DNA from: Campanula takesimana
Lineage: Eukaryota > Streptophyta > Magnoliopsida > Asterales > Campanulaceae
Direction of reading: 5' to 3'
NCBI GenBank assembly: GCA_026119855.1
Contig: JAOWBW010000027.1
Coordinates: 2,768,623 to 2,832,622, forward strand
DNA length: 64,000 nt
The notes under the pieces are model-generated. The model saw nothing but the letters and a program-made list of their open reading frames with translations. It did not search any database and was not told the origin of the DNA. Positions 35,288-47,135 of the stretch are shown piece after piece (positions within the stretch are counted from its first letter, which is position 1; every line of letters begins with the position of its first letter). The position numbers and the translations under genes were made by a program.

Positions 35288-36318
35288 CTCTTATTTGTAT
35301 CGGCAAAACTCCAGCATTGCGTAATTTTTGAGCCTGGCCAGAAACAGCCATGGCACCAAAAGATGTGCCGCTCAAATCAAAATGAACAGTTTCCGGCCCA
35401 CAACCAGCACACTCATCCGTTATCACCACAGTCACCGGTTTCCCTGAGCACGCTGAATTTTTCGTGCATTTTACCTGAAATTAATTCTAACCAAGTTCAA
35501 CCAAATGACCCTCCAATTTTCAAACTTGCATGCCATTCATGTATTATGTATATACTCCCTCCGTCCCACTAGAAGTGAGACTTCTTTCCTTTTGGGCCGT
35601 CCCACACTTAAAGTGAGACTACCCAAATGGAAATGTTTTAATATACTTATATTCATCATTCCCCACTATTTACCCCACTCATTCTCTCTCTTCATTTTCC
35701 ACCACTCATTTTATTCAACCAACACCACTATTTACCCCACTCATTCTCTCTCTTCATTTTCTACCACATATATATCACTTTATCTTAAATATCGTGCCCA
35801 CTCCTCTAGTCTCACTCTCAATGGGACGGAGGGAGTATATACTACTGTTAATTAATTTAATTGGTTGCATATATACCTGATAACAAGTTCCACATCCTTT
35901 GCCACCCATGTAAAGAGCCGGATTACCTGCTGATACTAATGAAGAGAAGGGTGCATTATCTACTGCGTCAACATACCCACAAGCCCCACCTACATTAAAC
36001 CACAACACATAAAAAATAAAAATTCCAAGTTCTAGTTCATTTAGGGACAGGCAGATCAGTTTGACAAATTAACTGCGACAGTTACTGTATATCACGAATT
36101 ATTTTTATTTTTTTTTTGTTTTACTTACCATCACTACCGGCACCATTGGGACTCCCGTACCAAGTCGCACCACCGGCAGCCCAATCGGAAGAGCTAGATT
36201 GAAGTCTTGAGACATTAAAAAGCTTAGGGTTGAAACAAGAACAGGATTTCACAAGAAGAAGGACAGTTACTATAATGCATGCAGAGAGAGATGGGAGAGA
36301 TTGAGAAACAAGAGACAT
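35288..36318 (-). CDS. EXPB: Beta-expansin, 5' part only (exons 1-3)
   Basis: Exons 36129-36318, 35877-35989 and 35288-35474 join in frame (63 codons + 1 nt, 2 nt + 37 codons, 62 codons + 1 nt). Residues 1-28 form a secretion signal with a hydrophobic core (ACIIVTVLLLV). The six-Cys double-psi beta-barrel (GH45-like) domain follows: ATWYGSPNGAGSDGGACGY, GGKGCGTCYQVKC, ITDECAGCGPETVHFDLSG including the HFD motif, then FGAMAVSGQ and LRNAGVLPIQ. Beta-expansins loosen cell walls non-enzymatically. The second half of the protein (CBM63 / group-1 pollen allergen domain, roughly 100 residues) is absent. No exon for it is seen between 35288 and the N gap at 34054, where a 1.1-kb foldback element fills most of the intron. 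The last splice donor (AGAG then GTCGGT) is plausible but weak. A Stowaway sits in intron 2. Confidence 0.9.
35553..35837. mobile_element. Stowaway MITE in expansin intron 2
   Basis: TA-flanked, with ends CTCCCTCCGTCCCACTAGAA and CTCAATGGGACGGAGGGAG. The body has repeated CCCACTCATTCTCTCTCTTC. Confidence 0.9.
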
Positions 36319-36390
36319 GATTGATTAGGGTTTAGTGTACATAGGCTAGTTTAACTGCTGCTGATGTTCTTCTTTGGTCTAACTGACAAG

Positions 36391-36400
36391 CTATTTATAG
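36391..36400 (-). promoter_or_regulatory. TATA box of the beta-expansin gene
   Basis: The minus strand reads CTATAAATAG about 75 bp upstream of the expansin ATG, a near-consensus plant TATA box at the expected distance for a short leader. Confidence 0.7.
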
Positions 36401-36766
36401 ACCGAGGAGAGTTTGTTGCTCATTTAGCACCCAGTTACAAGATGACAAGTGTCGTCGCGAGAGAAATTTTGGGGTTTTTTTTTTTTTCTAAGGAAGAAGC
36501 CAAAAGTTCAATTTTTATTTTTGGTTGAATCCTTCACATGTTGTAGTTAGTTTTTCTGTTATATCAACATCTAATTAGAAGCCGAAAATTTCCTTCTTGA
36601 TTTCTTTATTCACAGATGTTACAATATAGAAACCTAGGACTCTATAGTTAACCAAATATTTACAATGATTATAATAAAATCCCTATAATATATGATTGAT
36701 ACTTAGCCATATATACACAAAACATATCTTGGGTAAATAACCCAAAATATCGGCTAATAATTATAA

Positions 36767-37679
36767 GACAAAAACTTGTGTGAGAACACTCCAACCCGTC
36801 TCATGGGTGAGACGGGTCATTTTTTGACCCATTACCCGACCCACAACCCTGCTCCAGGACCCATGGGGGGACCCTGCCACGTGGCAGCCCCTCATTGGCC
36901 CGGAAAAAAAAAAATTAAAATTTTTATATTATTTTTTTTGGTTTTTTTTCGGTTTGTGAAAAGTAATAGTTACCATCTCTTAAAGTAATAGTGTTTTTCG
37001 TATGTTTTCTTCGTTTGCCAAAAGTAATACTTATTATAACTAAAATGTAACAAACGTGTTATTTATATGTAATAGTATTTGTACATAATTGTAATACATA
37101 TGTATAGATATCTATATGTTTTCAAACAATAAGTTACAATGGGGTCAAATTTATCATGATACATGTAAAAGTATTACATTATCTATAGAAATCTGTTACA
37201 ATTTTCGTCAATCAAAGTGTTACATTTACTTGTATAAACTTACTATTACATTCATATACATAAGTTATTACTTTTCAAATGTTATTTTCTTTTAAAAAAT
37301 AAAATTTAAAATACACATTATATTACATTTTAGCTAAAGCACTATTATATTTCAGCATAGATGATTATTACATTTAGATATTGTTTGGGTTACATGTAAT
37401 TATATTTAGTATTACATTTGGAAAAATGGGTAAAAACGAGCTTTTGTTTTTTTTAAACAAGTATTACGTTTACTTATGAACAATGTTACTTTAAGAGATG
37501 GTAACTATTATTTTTTGCTAAACCACTGAAAAGCCGAAAAAAAAATATAAAAACTCAAAAAAAAAAAAAAAAAATCCGGTCAATGGTGGGTTGCCACGTG
37601 GCGGGTTCGGCCCATGGGTCATGGGGCGACCCGTCTCATGCATGAGACGGATCCCCTTGTTCTCATGGAAGACCACCTC
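36767..37679. mobile_element. MULE family with GACAAAAACTTGTGTGAGA end, copy 1
   Basis: Flanked by perfect 9-bp duplications TAATTATAA (36758-36766, 37680-37688). The left end is GACAAAAACTTGTGTGAGAA and the right end is GTTCTCATGGAAGACCACCTC. Inner arms are inverted copies containing GTCTCATGGGTGAGACGGGTC, GCCACGTGGC and AAAAGTAATAGTTACCATCT. Closely related to 61322-62316. Confidence 0.85.
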
Positions 37680-37934
37680 TAATTATAATTAAGTCCAGAA
37701 GAATTCTACCGAACCGTTAATGGATGTTATACAAAATTTCATTATAACTAACTATACAGATTCACTACCGTAATTAAATCTTATCAAATGCTTTAAAGGC
37801 ACACGTAAAAAAAAAAAAAAAAAAAAAAATAGTTATCATGAGACAAAAAGAGAAGGAGGGGAGTAATAGTTTACAAGATCAATGCTTTTGTTACATGCAA
37901 TTCGTTTAATCTGTATAACTAGTTATGCTAGCTA

Positions 37935-38155
37935 CTTCTTCCGTCTCACTTTACTTTAAAATTCTTAGTTAGTTTGATTTTATATGGGGATTAAAAAAAG
38001 TAAATGTTGTGATTATGAAAAGTAAAGTAGGAAAGAGAAAACGGGTAAAGAGTTTGTTGTGAGAATAACAAGTGAGTCCCATTGTCTATTTTAAAAAAAT
38101 AAAATAACTAAAAACCTTAATCTGAGACTTATCAACAAAGAAAATAAAAACTAAC
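37935..38155. mobile_element. Degenerate Stowaway-like MITE
   Basis: CTTCTTCCGTCTCACTTTAC, then AGTAAATGTTGTGATTATGA. The same body recurs at 47246-47481 and 58440-58679. The right end is eroded. Confidence 0.5.
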
Positions 38156-38494
38156 TTAATTTTATCATAATCAAAAATAATTTCAGAGTTTTATTTTGGA
38201 AATGAAAAGGATAATAATTTGTGAAACCGTACACACAAAACCATCTTAGCAAGGAATTAATAACATATCTCCATTATTTAAGGGATTCTGTTAGATTGAC
38301 ATAGCCGTTAATAAAATGTTAATGGCAGTTGAAGTTTAACAAACCACGTGTGAGTCGCATTCACAGTTAAAGAAATACTAAGGCGTAATGCGTGGCTGAG
38401 ATTTAGGATTGCATATGCTGACATGTATAACTCCTTAATTTCGGCCTCCACCAAATTAAATTACTTTTCTTTATCAATTGTGTAAGAGAAAATT

Positions 38495-38618
38495 TTGGGG
38501 GAAACTAGTTTAAGTTATAAAAAGTCTTGTTTTTATAAGATTTAAGGTTTAGGGTTTAAAGTTTAAGGGTTAAAAAGGGAACTTTTTATAGCTTATGGAG
38601 GAACTAGTTTCCCCCAAA
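38495..38618. mobile_element. Short foldback MITE
   Basis: GGGGGAAACTAGTTT and AACTAGTTTCCCCC form the ends. The centre is TTTAAGGTTTAGGGTTTAAA-like and resembles plant telomere repeats only by chance-level composition. Confidence 0.65.
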
Positions 38619-38648
38619 ACAACTCATTGTGTAATACTACATGTACAT

Positions 38649-38782
38649 GTGATTAATGGTTATGTATCGTTGTAATATCATGATAACTCTGGTCCAAATA
38701 ATTCATAATTATATTGTGATTTAATGGTTGTGTATCGCTGTAATATCATGATAACTCTGGTTTAAATAACTCATAATCACAT
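38649..38782. repeat. Tandem duplication, two units of about 67 bp
   Basis: Both units contain TGTAATATCATGATAACTCT with scattered substitutions. Confidence 0.85.
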
Positions 38783-38785
38783 GTG

Positions 38786-39587
38786 ATATACGAAAAAAAA
38801 AAAAAAAAAACTTTTTCGTCTCAGTTTAAGGTTGTTACTTTCTTTTTTGGTTTGTCTCAGTTTAAGGTTCTTATTTTGCTTTTTTTATAAAATGGGAAAA
38901 GTATGAACAGTGTTTTAGACATTTTTGTCCCAAAAAAAATAAAAAAAAATAAAAAATAAAAACTCAACTAACTTACTTTTTCACCGACTTACCTTATGAA
39001 TAGAGTTTTGGATAATTATATCATCAACTCACTATTTATTGTTGACCCATTTTATCTTGATTCATTAATAAGCGTGCAATGTCAAACAAATAATCTTAAA
39101 ACTAGACGGAGGTTTTTTTTTTCTTTTTACGGTCCTGATGCTTTTTGCGATGTGAGGAATTTTGAAAATGAGGTCAATATGAGTATTTGGTTAGATAAAT
39201 ATCACAGTTGAAGTATTTAAAGGGGTCAAAATAATAATTCAGTGCAAAATGTACTCAAAATATAAGGGGTTAAAATGTAAAACTTCATGCTTGTAGTGGT
39301 TAAAAGACTTATCTATAAACATGGTGGGTAAAACTGACACATTCTAATAATAAGAGGAGTCAAGTAGATCTTTGGTCTGTCCAGTCTGACTGGAGAAAAT
39401 TCAGATTTTATAGTATATGAGTTACATCATATGGTACGTGTGTTATATTTTATAATAACGTGAATTATATTTTATAATAAAACAAATTACATTGCAATTT
39501 GATTACTAAGCAGATTGTACAAGCCTCAACTTCGTCAATTGGCACCTTTTCATTTACGTCTCCTTCTGTCACTTGATATTTATTTCT
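38786..39587. other. Intergenic, no gene seen
   Basis: Poly-A tract, a half-Stowaway-like stretch (GTCTCAGTTTAAGGTT twice at 38818-38868) and AT-rich sequence. No supported gene. Confidence 0.4.
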
Positions 39588-39847
39588 TTTTTTCATCCGT
39601 TCCACGTGACTTGAAACTGTCCAAAATGGTAAAAAATCTTTACTATTCTTCTCACCCATTGTCTCTCTTACTTTACTTTTACACTCACAACACCAATCAA
39701 CTTATTATTCCTCCCACTCATTCTCTCTCTTTTTTAATTTTTCCCACACAGAAACACATCCTCCCACTATTTCTCTCTCTTATTTTTCCTTAATTTGTGT
39801 GCCAAAATTTTTTGTCTCGAAATCGCGTGAAACAGAGGAGGGAGTAT
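39588..39847. mobile_element. Stowaway MITE, diverged left end
   Basis: CATCCGTTCCACGTGACTTG at the left and GCGTGAAACAGAGGAGGGAG at the right, with a CCCACTCATTCTCTCTC body. Confidence 0.65.
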
Positions 39848-40239
39848 TTGTTATAGATGAGATCATCACCATTGAGCAATCAGGTTTATGTAAAGTCGAG
39901 CCGAATAGAACGAATTTGAAGGCGAAGCCACAACCAAGAAACGATGGTCAGCTGAGCCCCTTCACGTTTGGAGTAATAACACTTTAGCTCCTTCAATTTT
40001 GAAAATGAAAACAGAACCTCAATTTTTGAGTGATAAAATAATTTTTTTCCTTTTTAAATACCAATTTTATTGCAGTTTGACCAGTTGTTAAATATTGAAA
40101 TAAAAATTAGCACCATTCAATAATCTTGATCCCGTTTAGACCAAATTTAGATACTAGCACTAAATTTTCTATTCGTAGCATTATTATTTCGATCCCTTTT
40201 TCAATATTCATGACTTTTCAATTGATTTGACAAACATAA

Positions 40240-40520
40240 TACTCCCTCCGTCTCACTATGTGGACAAATTTTATTTTCAGTCGTCTCATTCATAAGTTAC
40301 GTTTTTTTAAATGGGGAAGAATTTTTACTATTCCTCCCGCTCATTATATCTCTTGCTTTACTTTTATACTCATAACATCAATCAACTTACTATTTCCTAC
40401 CCCAGTTTCTCTCTCCTCCTTCACTTTTCACACTCACAACAACTAATCACTATTATTCTTTCCTTAATTTCCGTGCACAATCAATTTGTCCACATAGTTA
40501 TGGGACGGAGAATTGAAGTA
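40240..40520. mobile_element. Stowaway MITE
   Basis: TA-flanked, with ends CTCCCTCCGTCTCACTATGT and ACATAGTTATGGGACGGAG. Confidence 0.8.
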
Positions 40521-41495
40521 TAATAGATAATTTCGCTTTCTTGAGACCTCAATCACTCCATGTCATCATGCCTCCATATTAAACTCAATATCATATGGTA
40601 AAATCGTCTTAATGCCAAAAGCAATAGCCAAATTCACATAGTTATAATCACCATCAACGAAAATGAAAAATTAAAATAAATAATGATTAGAGGCAAATAT
40701 ATCATGAATGTGAAACAAAATTCTAGTAGGTGAAATGGGTTCTTGTAAGTAAATGTTTTCGGCTATAAGTTATTCATAATATTGTGTTACTTTCAAATTT
40801 ATATTTTCCTATAACTAACTTCCATACCTAATTCCTTTATGTTTAAATAGGTAGACTTTATTGCTCTTGATCTTGAATAAATAATTGCATTTGCATCTAC
40901 TTCTTTGGGAAAACATAAAAGTAATCATTGAGAAAAAAATTGCAGTATCACGTACTTATTTTATTCTAGGTAAATAAAAAAAAGAGTGATTGAAAATGTC
41001 GGGACGAAAAGAAAAATATCATTGAAATCGTTGAAATGGATGGTGTATATTTGTGTGACTGGGAACCGCTCTTGTCGAGCTCTCCTCAAGGCACACAGTG
41101 GCCCTGGACTAGTCCACGTCGCCTCCTCTTTACCTTGTGAGGCTGAGATCAATTTAGTAAAATGTAAGTTCCACTCGACAAAAAAATAATTTCATCTATC
41201 GAGCATAAAAAAAAATGCGTGTAAATCGATATATCGCTCACTTCAACTGCAGCGAGCAGAAACAAAACTTTGTAGCAGTGGTGCCAAATCCATATTTGGA
41301 CCATTGATTTTTGTTGATTATGGGCCTAAGCTTTACTTGGCCCTCTTAGAAGTTAATTACATAAGTTATGATGGGCAAAATTTTAGAGGCCACCTTCAAA
41401 GTCCAGTAAACTTAATGGGCCTCTAGCTAGAAGTTGTAGTGATGAAGTATATCTAATAATCTAAATTGTTAAACTATCTGTAGTACAGAATATTG
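40521..41495. other. Intergenic, no gene seen
   Basis: AT-rich. The short frames at 40961-41189 overlap on opposite strands and show no domain. Confidence 0.4.
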
Positions 41496-41753
41496 TACTC
41501 CCTCTTTCTCTCGGAAAGTTTATCTCATTTTGATTTTTTATGGTCAAAATAAATTAATTTTGACCTAATATTGGTGTCGATCTAATCATTCTACTGAAAT
41601 TCCAAAAAGTGTAATTGATAATCATTAAGTGATTTGTCAATAACAGTTTTTAAAATTTCATTGTGATAATTAGATTGACATTAATGTTTGGTCAAAATTG
41701 ATTTATGTTGACCATAAAAAGTCAAAATACAACAAACTTTTCGAAACAAAGTA
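41496..41753. mobile_element. Stowaway-like MITE
   Basis: CTCCCTCTTTCTCTCGGAAA and TTTCGAAACAAAG ends; arm TGATTTTTTATGGTCAAAAT. Same subfamily as 408-656. Confidence 0.7.
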
Positions 41754-43127
41754 TAAATTAACTGCAATGACTGTTAGCTAAAAACTAAAATTTGTCACAC
41801 CCTTCTTTTCATTCAAAGATACTTGAAGCCAAATTGAATTCCATAATAATCTTAAAATTTTACCCAAAAAAGAAATTACAATACATGATCCATTAAATTA
41901 ACCAAAAAATCAACTCTTGTATAAAAGAATGTTAGTTTCGTATGGCCTAAAAAATTAAACAAATGTAGAAGTTAGGTGTGTGTCTCATGGGATGGGGCAT
42001 GGGAATTATTATTAATAATTAAAAGTCACTAATTAAAAATTAACCGTCATGATTTGTTAGTATTTATTTAAATATATCTGGCTACATAATGTGTTGGACG
42101 TATTCATCTTGACTCACCATCTTTATCCTCTTAAATTTTCATTAATTCCTCTAAACAAAATATTCCATTAACTAACTAAAGTGCCCTCCCTATTTCTATT
42201 ATTGCAAAATCATCCTTTAGTACAAAAATATGTAACTTTATATTTTCTAAAATAAATGTACAATGATAAAAATGCTTATCACTATCATAGTTATAAATAC
42301 CATTTCAGTCTACACACCAGTTTTGCTACTGGAACGAGACATACTCGTTCCAAAACGCACCGTTCTGAGCTTACCGCTCTTTTTCCGTATATTTTATAAT
42401 AAATGTATCTTAGACATTTACCAACAAAATTTATCACACCATGCTATTTCTCCATTAAACATCTGTATAACTGTGTTTCTGAAGATATAAATATGACCAT
42501 GATTAAAATAGTTTCATTAAAATGGGCTAAAATATCATATTTTTATAGTTACAAATGTATATTGATGAGGTTTACTTTAGATCAAGGGATTTTTTTTTAT
42601 TTAAAAATAGTTTAGCCATCAACTTTATCTGACTTACTGTACTAATTAACAACCCTTTTTTATTTTATTTTATTTTTTTTTTGACAATTGGAGGGTTATC
42701 GAACTCGAGACATTTCTGTAAAAAAGGCAAGAGTGTATGTCATGTGAATTAATGTTCATAGACTAAATAACAACCCTTATTTCTCCAAATTTAATAGCTA
42801 ACTCTTGTTACCATATCTCTGTTATCTCTAGATAACAATGTCATGCCAACAAAAAACATATGATTAGAGAGGAGTTAGGGAACACTAACATGATTAATTA
42901 GCTCAAACTTTGTTCATGGCATCTTATGATTAAATAATCAGATTGTACAATCTTGTTGAAATTCTTAACCACATTTAGATGTTCAAAATCATGTTTTTTG
43001 GACTAATCAGCTCCTTTAATGTTGATTAGTTTGTGATTGACTATTCGGAAAAAATAAACATGTTTTGTCGTTTATTAGGCAATAATTAAGCGACATTTAT
43101 CAAAGATCCCATGATTATACCTCATTG
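41754..43127. other. Intergenic, no gene seen
   Basis: AT-rich sequence. The frame at 42263-42615 has no recognisable domain. Confidence 0.4.
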
Positions 43128-43345
43128 AAATGAATCGGGATTGTCCCCAAAGGAGTGGTCCAGTGGTAAAGTCAAGTCTCACCCTCGGTGAGCGCTAGGG
43201 TACGATCTCTCTCCTCACTTCCTTATGCAGGGCCGGCCTAAGGGGGGGGGGCAGGTGGGGCGCCCGCCCAGGGCCCTTGCCGGGAGAGGGGCCCAAATTT
43301 TTTATAGCATGTATAAATATGTGTGTGTGTGTGTGTATATGTATA

Positions 43346-43357
<12 letters not shown>

Positions 43358-43421
<64 letters not shown>
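43358..43421. repeat. (TA)n microsatellite, left part
   Basis: More than 30 TA units preceded by (TG)n. Interrupted by the MULE and continued at 44865-44926. Confidence 0.95.
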
Positions 43422-43422
<1 letters not shown>

Positions 43423-43423
<1 letters not shown>

Positions 43424-44166
43424 AAAAACTGCAAATATAGTACCTGAACTATTGGGGTTATTTTGGATTTGGTACCTAGACTCTCATTTTTTGCACTCGT
43501 CATACCCAAACTCTAATTTTTATTGTATCCATCATACCTACCACTAACGACATCCATTTTTCTCAGTTAAGTCATCATGTGACCATACACGTGATCAATT
43601 TTGTAGGGGTAAAATAGGAAGACAACCCTCCCTCTCACACACAACACTGTTGCTCAAAGAACTTCAAGGCTCGCCTGCTACTCCGATCGTCTTGTGCACG
43701 CCGCCGCCGCCGATCGTTTCCGCTCCGTCGTCTTCGTCATCGAAGATATCTGCAGCTGCAGGTTCCGATGATCTAGCTTTTAGATCTGAATCGAAGGCCG
43801 CATCAGGTGGTGGTGCCGACGTTGACTCTAGATCGAGCTCAGGTGTCTCGCCTAGGAGCTCAGATCTGCCTTCACCGCGTCGATTGAGTGGTGCGGATAG
43901 TCGGATGAAGAGACGAGGGGTGAACCGGTGCTCCGATCTGAAACCCCCTCTTTTACATTTCTTGTTCTGAGTCGGGAAATCGCATCGGAGCTCCGTTGCT
44001 TCAAATTCTTCAGGTGGGTATTTTCATTTTTCGTTTAATTGACATTTGTGTATGTAAAATCGTGAAGGCTACTGCCTTTTCTTCCAATGTTGTATTTTTC
44101 TTTCAAGTTCTTGAATAGATCGGAGCTCCGTATCACCATTGTTACAGATCTGTTGATTTTGTTTTG

Positions 44167-44204
<38 letters not shown>

Positions 44205-44859
44205 CGTTGAGATTCCATGAATATGAGAATGAGAGGATATTTGGTTCACACGATTAACATCGCTAATTTGATGTCCATACCTGAATTTGGCGTTTCTGGG
44301 TTAAGTGTTTCTGGATTTGAAGTTTCGGTTTGATTTGAGCGAACCTGAACATGGGTTTGATTTTTTTTTTTTTTTTTGTGTTGGAAAGAGGAAGGCTGGG
44401 TTAGGTTTTTAAATTTTTTGTGTTGGGAATTTTTCTCCACAACATCAATGGTGGAAAATCCATTTTCGATTTTTGGGAGAAGGAATCAAGAACATCAATG
44501 GTGGATTTTGGGACACGACGCCGTAATGGCAGCTCATTAGGTTTTGTGATTTGGGTTTTAGGAGAAGGAATCAAGAACATCAATGGTGAAATTTGGATTA
44601 GAGAACAAGGGGTTGGGGAAAAAAATGATGAAGATGAACTGAGAAGAGTTTTATTGTGATTAGACAAATTTACCCTTATAGAATTTAGTCACATGTATCT
44701 CACATGGGTATTTAACTGAGAAAAATAGATGTCGTTAGTGGTAGGTACGACGGATACAGTAAAAATTGGAGTTTGGGTATGACGGGTGCAAAAAATGAGA
44801 GTCCAGGTACCAAATCCAAAATAACCCTAATAGTTCAGGTACTATATTTGAAGTTTTTC

Positions 44860-44860
<1 letters not shown>
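43423..44860. mobile_element. Non-autonomous MULE in the TA microsatellite
   Basis: Ends GAAAAACTGCAAATATAGTA and TACTATATTTGAAGTTTTTC. Inverted arms of about 190 bp contain GTTATTTTGGATTTGGTACC. The duplication cannot be told apart from the TA repeat. The interior 43650-44660 is GC-richer and gene-like, with an open stretch at 43650-43970 (Ser-rich, no known domain), so it may be captured gene sequence. Confidence 0.75.
44177..44201. repeat. (TG)n microsatellite
   Basis: About 12 TG units inside the MULE. Confidence 0.9.

Positions 44861-44864
<4 letters not shown>

Positions 44865-44926
<62 letters not shown>
44865..44926. repeat. (TA)n microsatellite, right part
   Basis: Continuation of the tract at 43358-43421 across the MULE. 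Confidence 0.95.
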
Positions 44927-44928
<2 letters not shown>

Positions 44929-46055
44929 TTATTATGAAAAAAAAAAAACAAAATTGTCACTAATTCTTTCTTAAAGAAATAAAAGAAAATCAGCTGATAT
45001 ATTTTATTAGTTCATTTTTAAGCAAAAGAGGCCCCAAGAAAAAAAATACACAAAAAAGGCCTATTTTATTTGAGAAAAAAAAATCAACTAAGGGCAACTA
45101 CATATATAACTTTTGGGGCCTTCATATTCCCTCATTCATATTATATTTGAGCCCTCATACTTTTGGGGCCTTCATATTCCCTTATTTTAATAACTCAAAA
45201 AATTATTTTTTTCTTGTGACAAATTTAAGTAGAAATGAAAACATCTTTGTAAGACATAGATATGTATAATCTTCTTTGGAGTAATTTTTTAGTCCTCATA
45301 TTCTTATAATATTATTTTATTTTTGGTGAACATAATTTAATCTTATTTTTTGCAAGAGTTTTTAAGACACTTTTATATATTTATTTAATATGTTCTTTTG
45401 CAAATTTTGGGACGTTATATGTATATTTTTTTCATCATGTTTTTGTTGTACATATTTTTTTTCCTTTTATAATTTTACTGGGTTTTATATATTTTCTTAC
45501 TATTTTTTATGATAAAAATTTATAGGTTTGATTATAACCTTTAATTTATCTGTTATTATGCTAATTTCAATAATTTGATCTTACAATTATTTTATACTTA
45601 AATACAAATTCAAAGTACAATTTAACACAAAAAAATAATTCTGCGATTAAAAAACAGGAGTTTTGAAGGAGAAAAAAAAAGATTTATAAAAGGCCGTTTA
45701 TTGTTTCAAAAAGAGAAAGGGCCCTTCATTAGACCTCGCCCAGGGCCCCAAAAAAGCTAGGAACGGCCATGTCCTTATGGCGTGGACATCGTAAAAAAAA
45801 ATGAATCGGGATTAATTAATTAATTCATAATCTCACTTCTGTTCATGTTTGACATTTACATTGAATAATTACTAACGTTAACATTGAATAATTATTTACC
45901 TTAAAAAAGGAAGTTCACTTCAGTGCAACGATTTGACTCTACATTGACTTTGGTTTGCCAATGTAGAAACTCTAAAACTACCATGTTGTAATTGTTTGGA
46001 TTTGGGTATTTTCTGATTCGAATAGTTTTTATTGATAGTTTTGATTTTATTTAAT

Positions 46056-46311
46056 TACTCTCTTTGTCCCAGAATAAATGTAATAGTTGACAAGTCAATG
46101 TTTTTAAGTTTTTAGTTATGTTTCCTTGATTGTCCCAATCCATTTTTTAGGGTAGAGTGACACCTCTTATGACATTGTAATGCTTGTGTCTATTAGAATG
46201 AGTAGTATAGGAAGATCATCAAACCTCATACCCTATTTTTAGTAAGACGACATTTATTTTGGGACAAACGAAAATAAAAAATATGACATTTATTCCGGGT
46301 CAGAGGGAGTC
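46056..46311. mobile_element. Stowaway MITE
   Basis: CTCTCTTTGTCCCAGAATAA and TTATTCCGGGTCAGAGGGAG ends. Confidence 0.75.
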
Positions 46312-46319
46312 CTTTCTTG

Positions 46320-46544
46320 TACTACCTCTGTCCCAGAGTATACGTCCACCTTTCATTTTTTGTATGTCCCAGAGTATATGTCAATTTCCTTAAATAGCAA
46401 AGAATTTTGTTATTCTTTCCACTCATTCTCTCTCCTACTTACTTTTATACTCACAACACCAATCATTTTACTATTCCCTCCCAGTCATTCTCTCCCATAC
46501 TTTACTTTTATACTCATAACACTTACTCTGTGACAAAGAGAGTA
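46320..46544. mobile_element. Stowaway MITE
   Basis: CTACCTCTGTCCCAGAGTAT and ACTCTGTGACAAAGAGAG ends. Sister of 5717-5990. Confidence 0.75.
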
Positions 46545-47135
46545 ATAAATAAGATTCTGTTTTCTTCAATTATGACTTTGCACATCGTGAAATTTAAATG
46601 TAAATATTTTCATAATTGGAAATAGTTTTGGTTGACCCTATATGCATTGAAGAGCATTAATTTGAAAAAGACTGGTACAAAGGAAAATATTGCTAGAAGA
46701 TTGTGTTGGTGTAGATTTTTGAAAAGGACTGGAAATGTTATGAAGTGATAGTAGGCTCTACAGTACAAACCAACTAGTCGAGATCTCTTGTACGATTTTT
46801 GTGTGCCACTCTATGTATCACTTCTGATATAACCGTTCACACGTTTACATAATATTATAATAATACCACTTTTAACAATTGTGAGCCATTAGATCACTTG
46901 TGGCACATGTAATGGTACATAAAGTGGTACAGATGATTTGGACTCGAAACGAAGCACCCATCTATTAGTTGATGTTAAGAATTTTTTAAAGCTTATGTTA
47001 ATCATTATTGAGGAGCTTCATCATTTGAATTAGTACACAAGTACAAGTAGTTTAACAGAAATAAAAATAACTTTCTCATTTAAAATTATTAGTGTTTAGG
47101 AAAAAAGTGGATATAAAAGTTTAAATGGTCAGATA
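46545..47135. other. Intergenic, nothing recognised
   Basis: AT-rich sequence without a supported gene or complete repeat. Confidence 0.4.

Larger units (their letters stand above)
43228..45771. mobile_element. Non-autonomous hAT element inside the SINE
   Basis: Ends CAGGGCCGGCCTAAG and CTAGGAACGGCCATG. Perfect 8-bp duplications TCCTTATG (43220-43227, 45772-45779). Subterminal inverse copies of CGCCCAGGGCCC lie near both ends. The interior is AT-rich, without transposase, and contains the (TA)n tract split by a MULE. Confidence 0.85.
43143..45798 (+). mobile_element. tRNA-derived SINE, split by a hAT element
   Basis: SINE sequence is 43143-43227 plus 45780-45798 (about 104 bp). It has a box-A-like GTGGTCCAGTGGTAAAGT and a box-B-like GGGTACGATCTC, and ends in an A-run. 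A perfect 15-bp duplication AAATGAATCGGGATT flanks it (43128-43142, 45799-45813), as expected for LINE-mediated insertion. Confidence 0.8.

Noticed and set aside
38530..38575. Telomere-like TTTAGGG motifs
   Set aside because: Only a few degenerate units inside a small foldback MITE; not an interstitial telomere.
43143..43227. tRNA gene
   Set aside because: Box A and box B are present but no cloverleaf or acceptor stem can be formed, and the flanking 15-bp duplication and A-tail mark it as a SINE.
43195..43547. Open frames over the TA and TG microsatellites
   Set aside because: Alternating Ile-Tyr or Val-Cys translation of a dinucleotide repeat; not a gene.
43650..43970. 106-residue Ser-rich frame as a real gene
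   Set aside because: Inside a MULE, no domain, no recognisable orthologue; possible captured fragment only.
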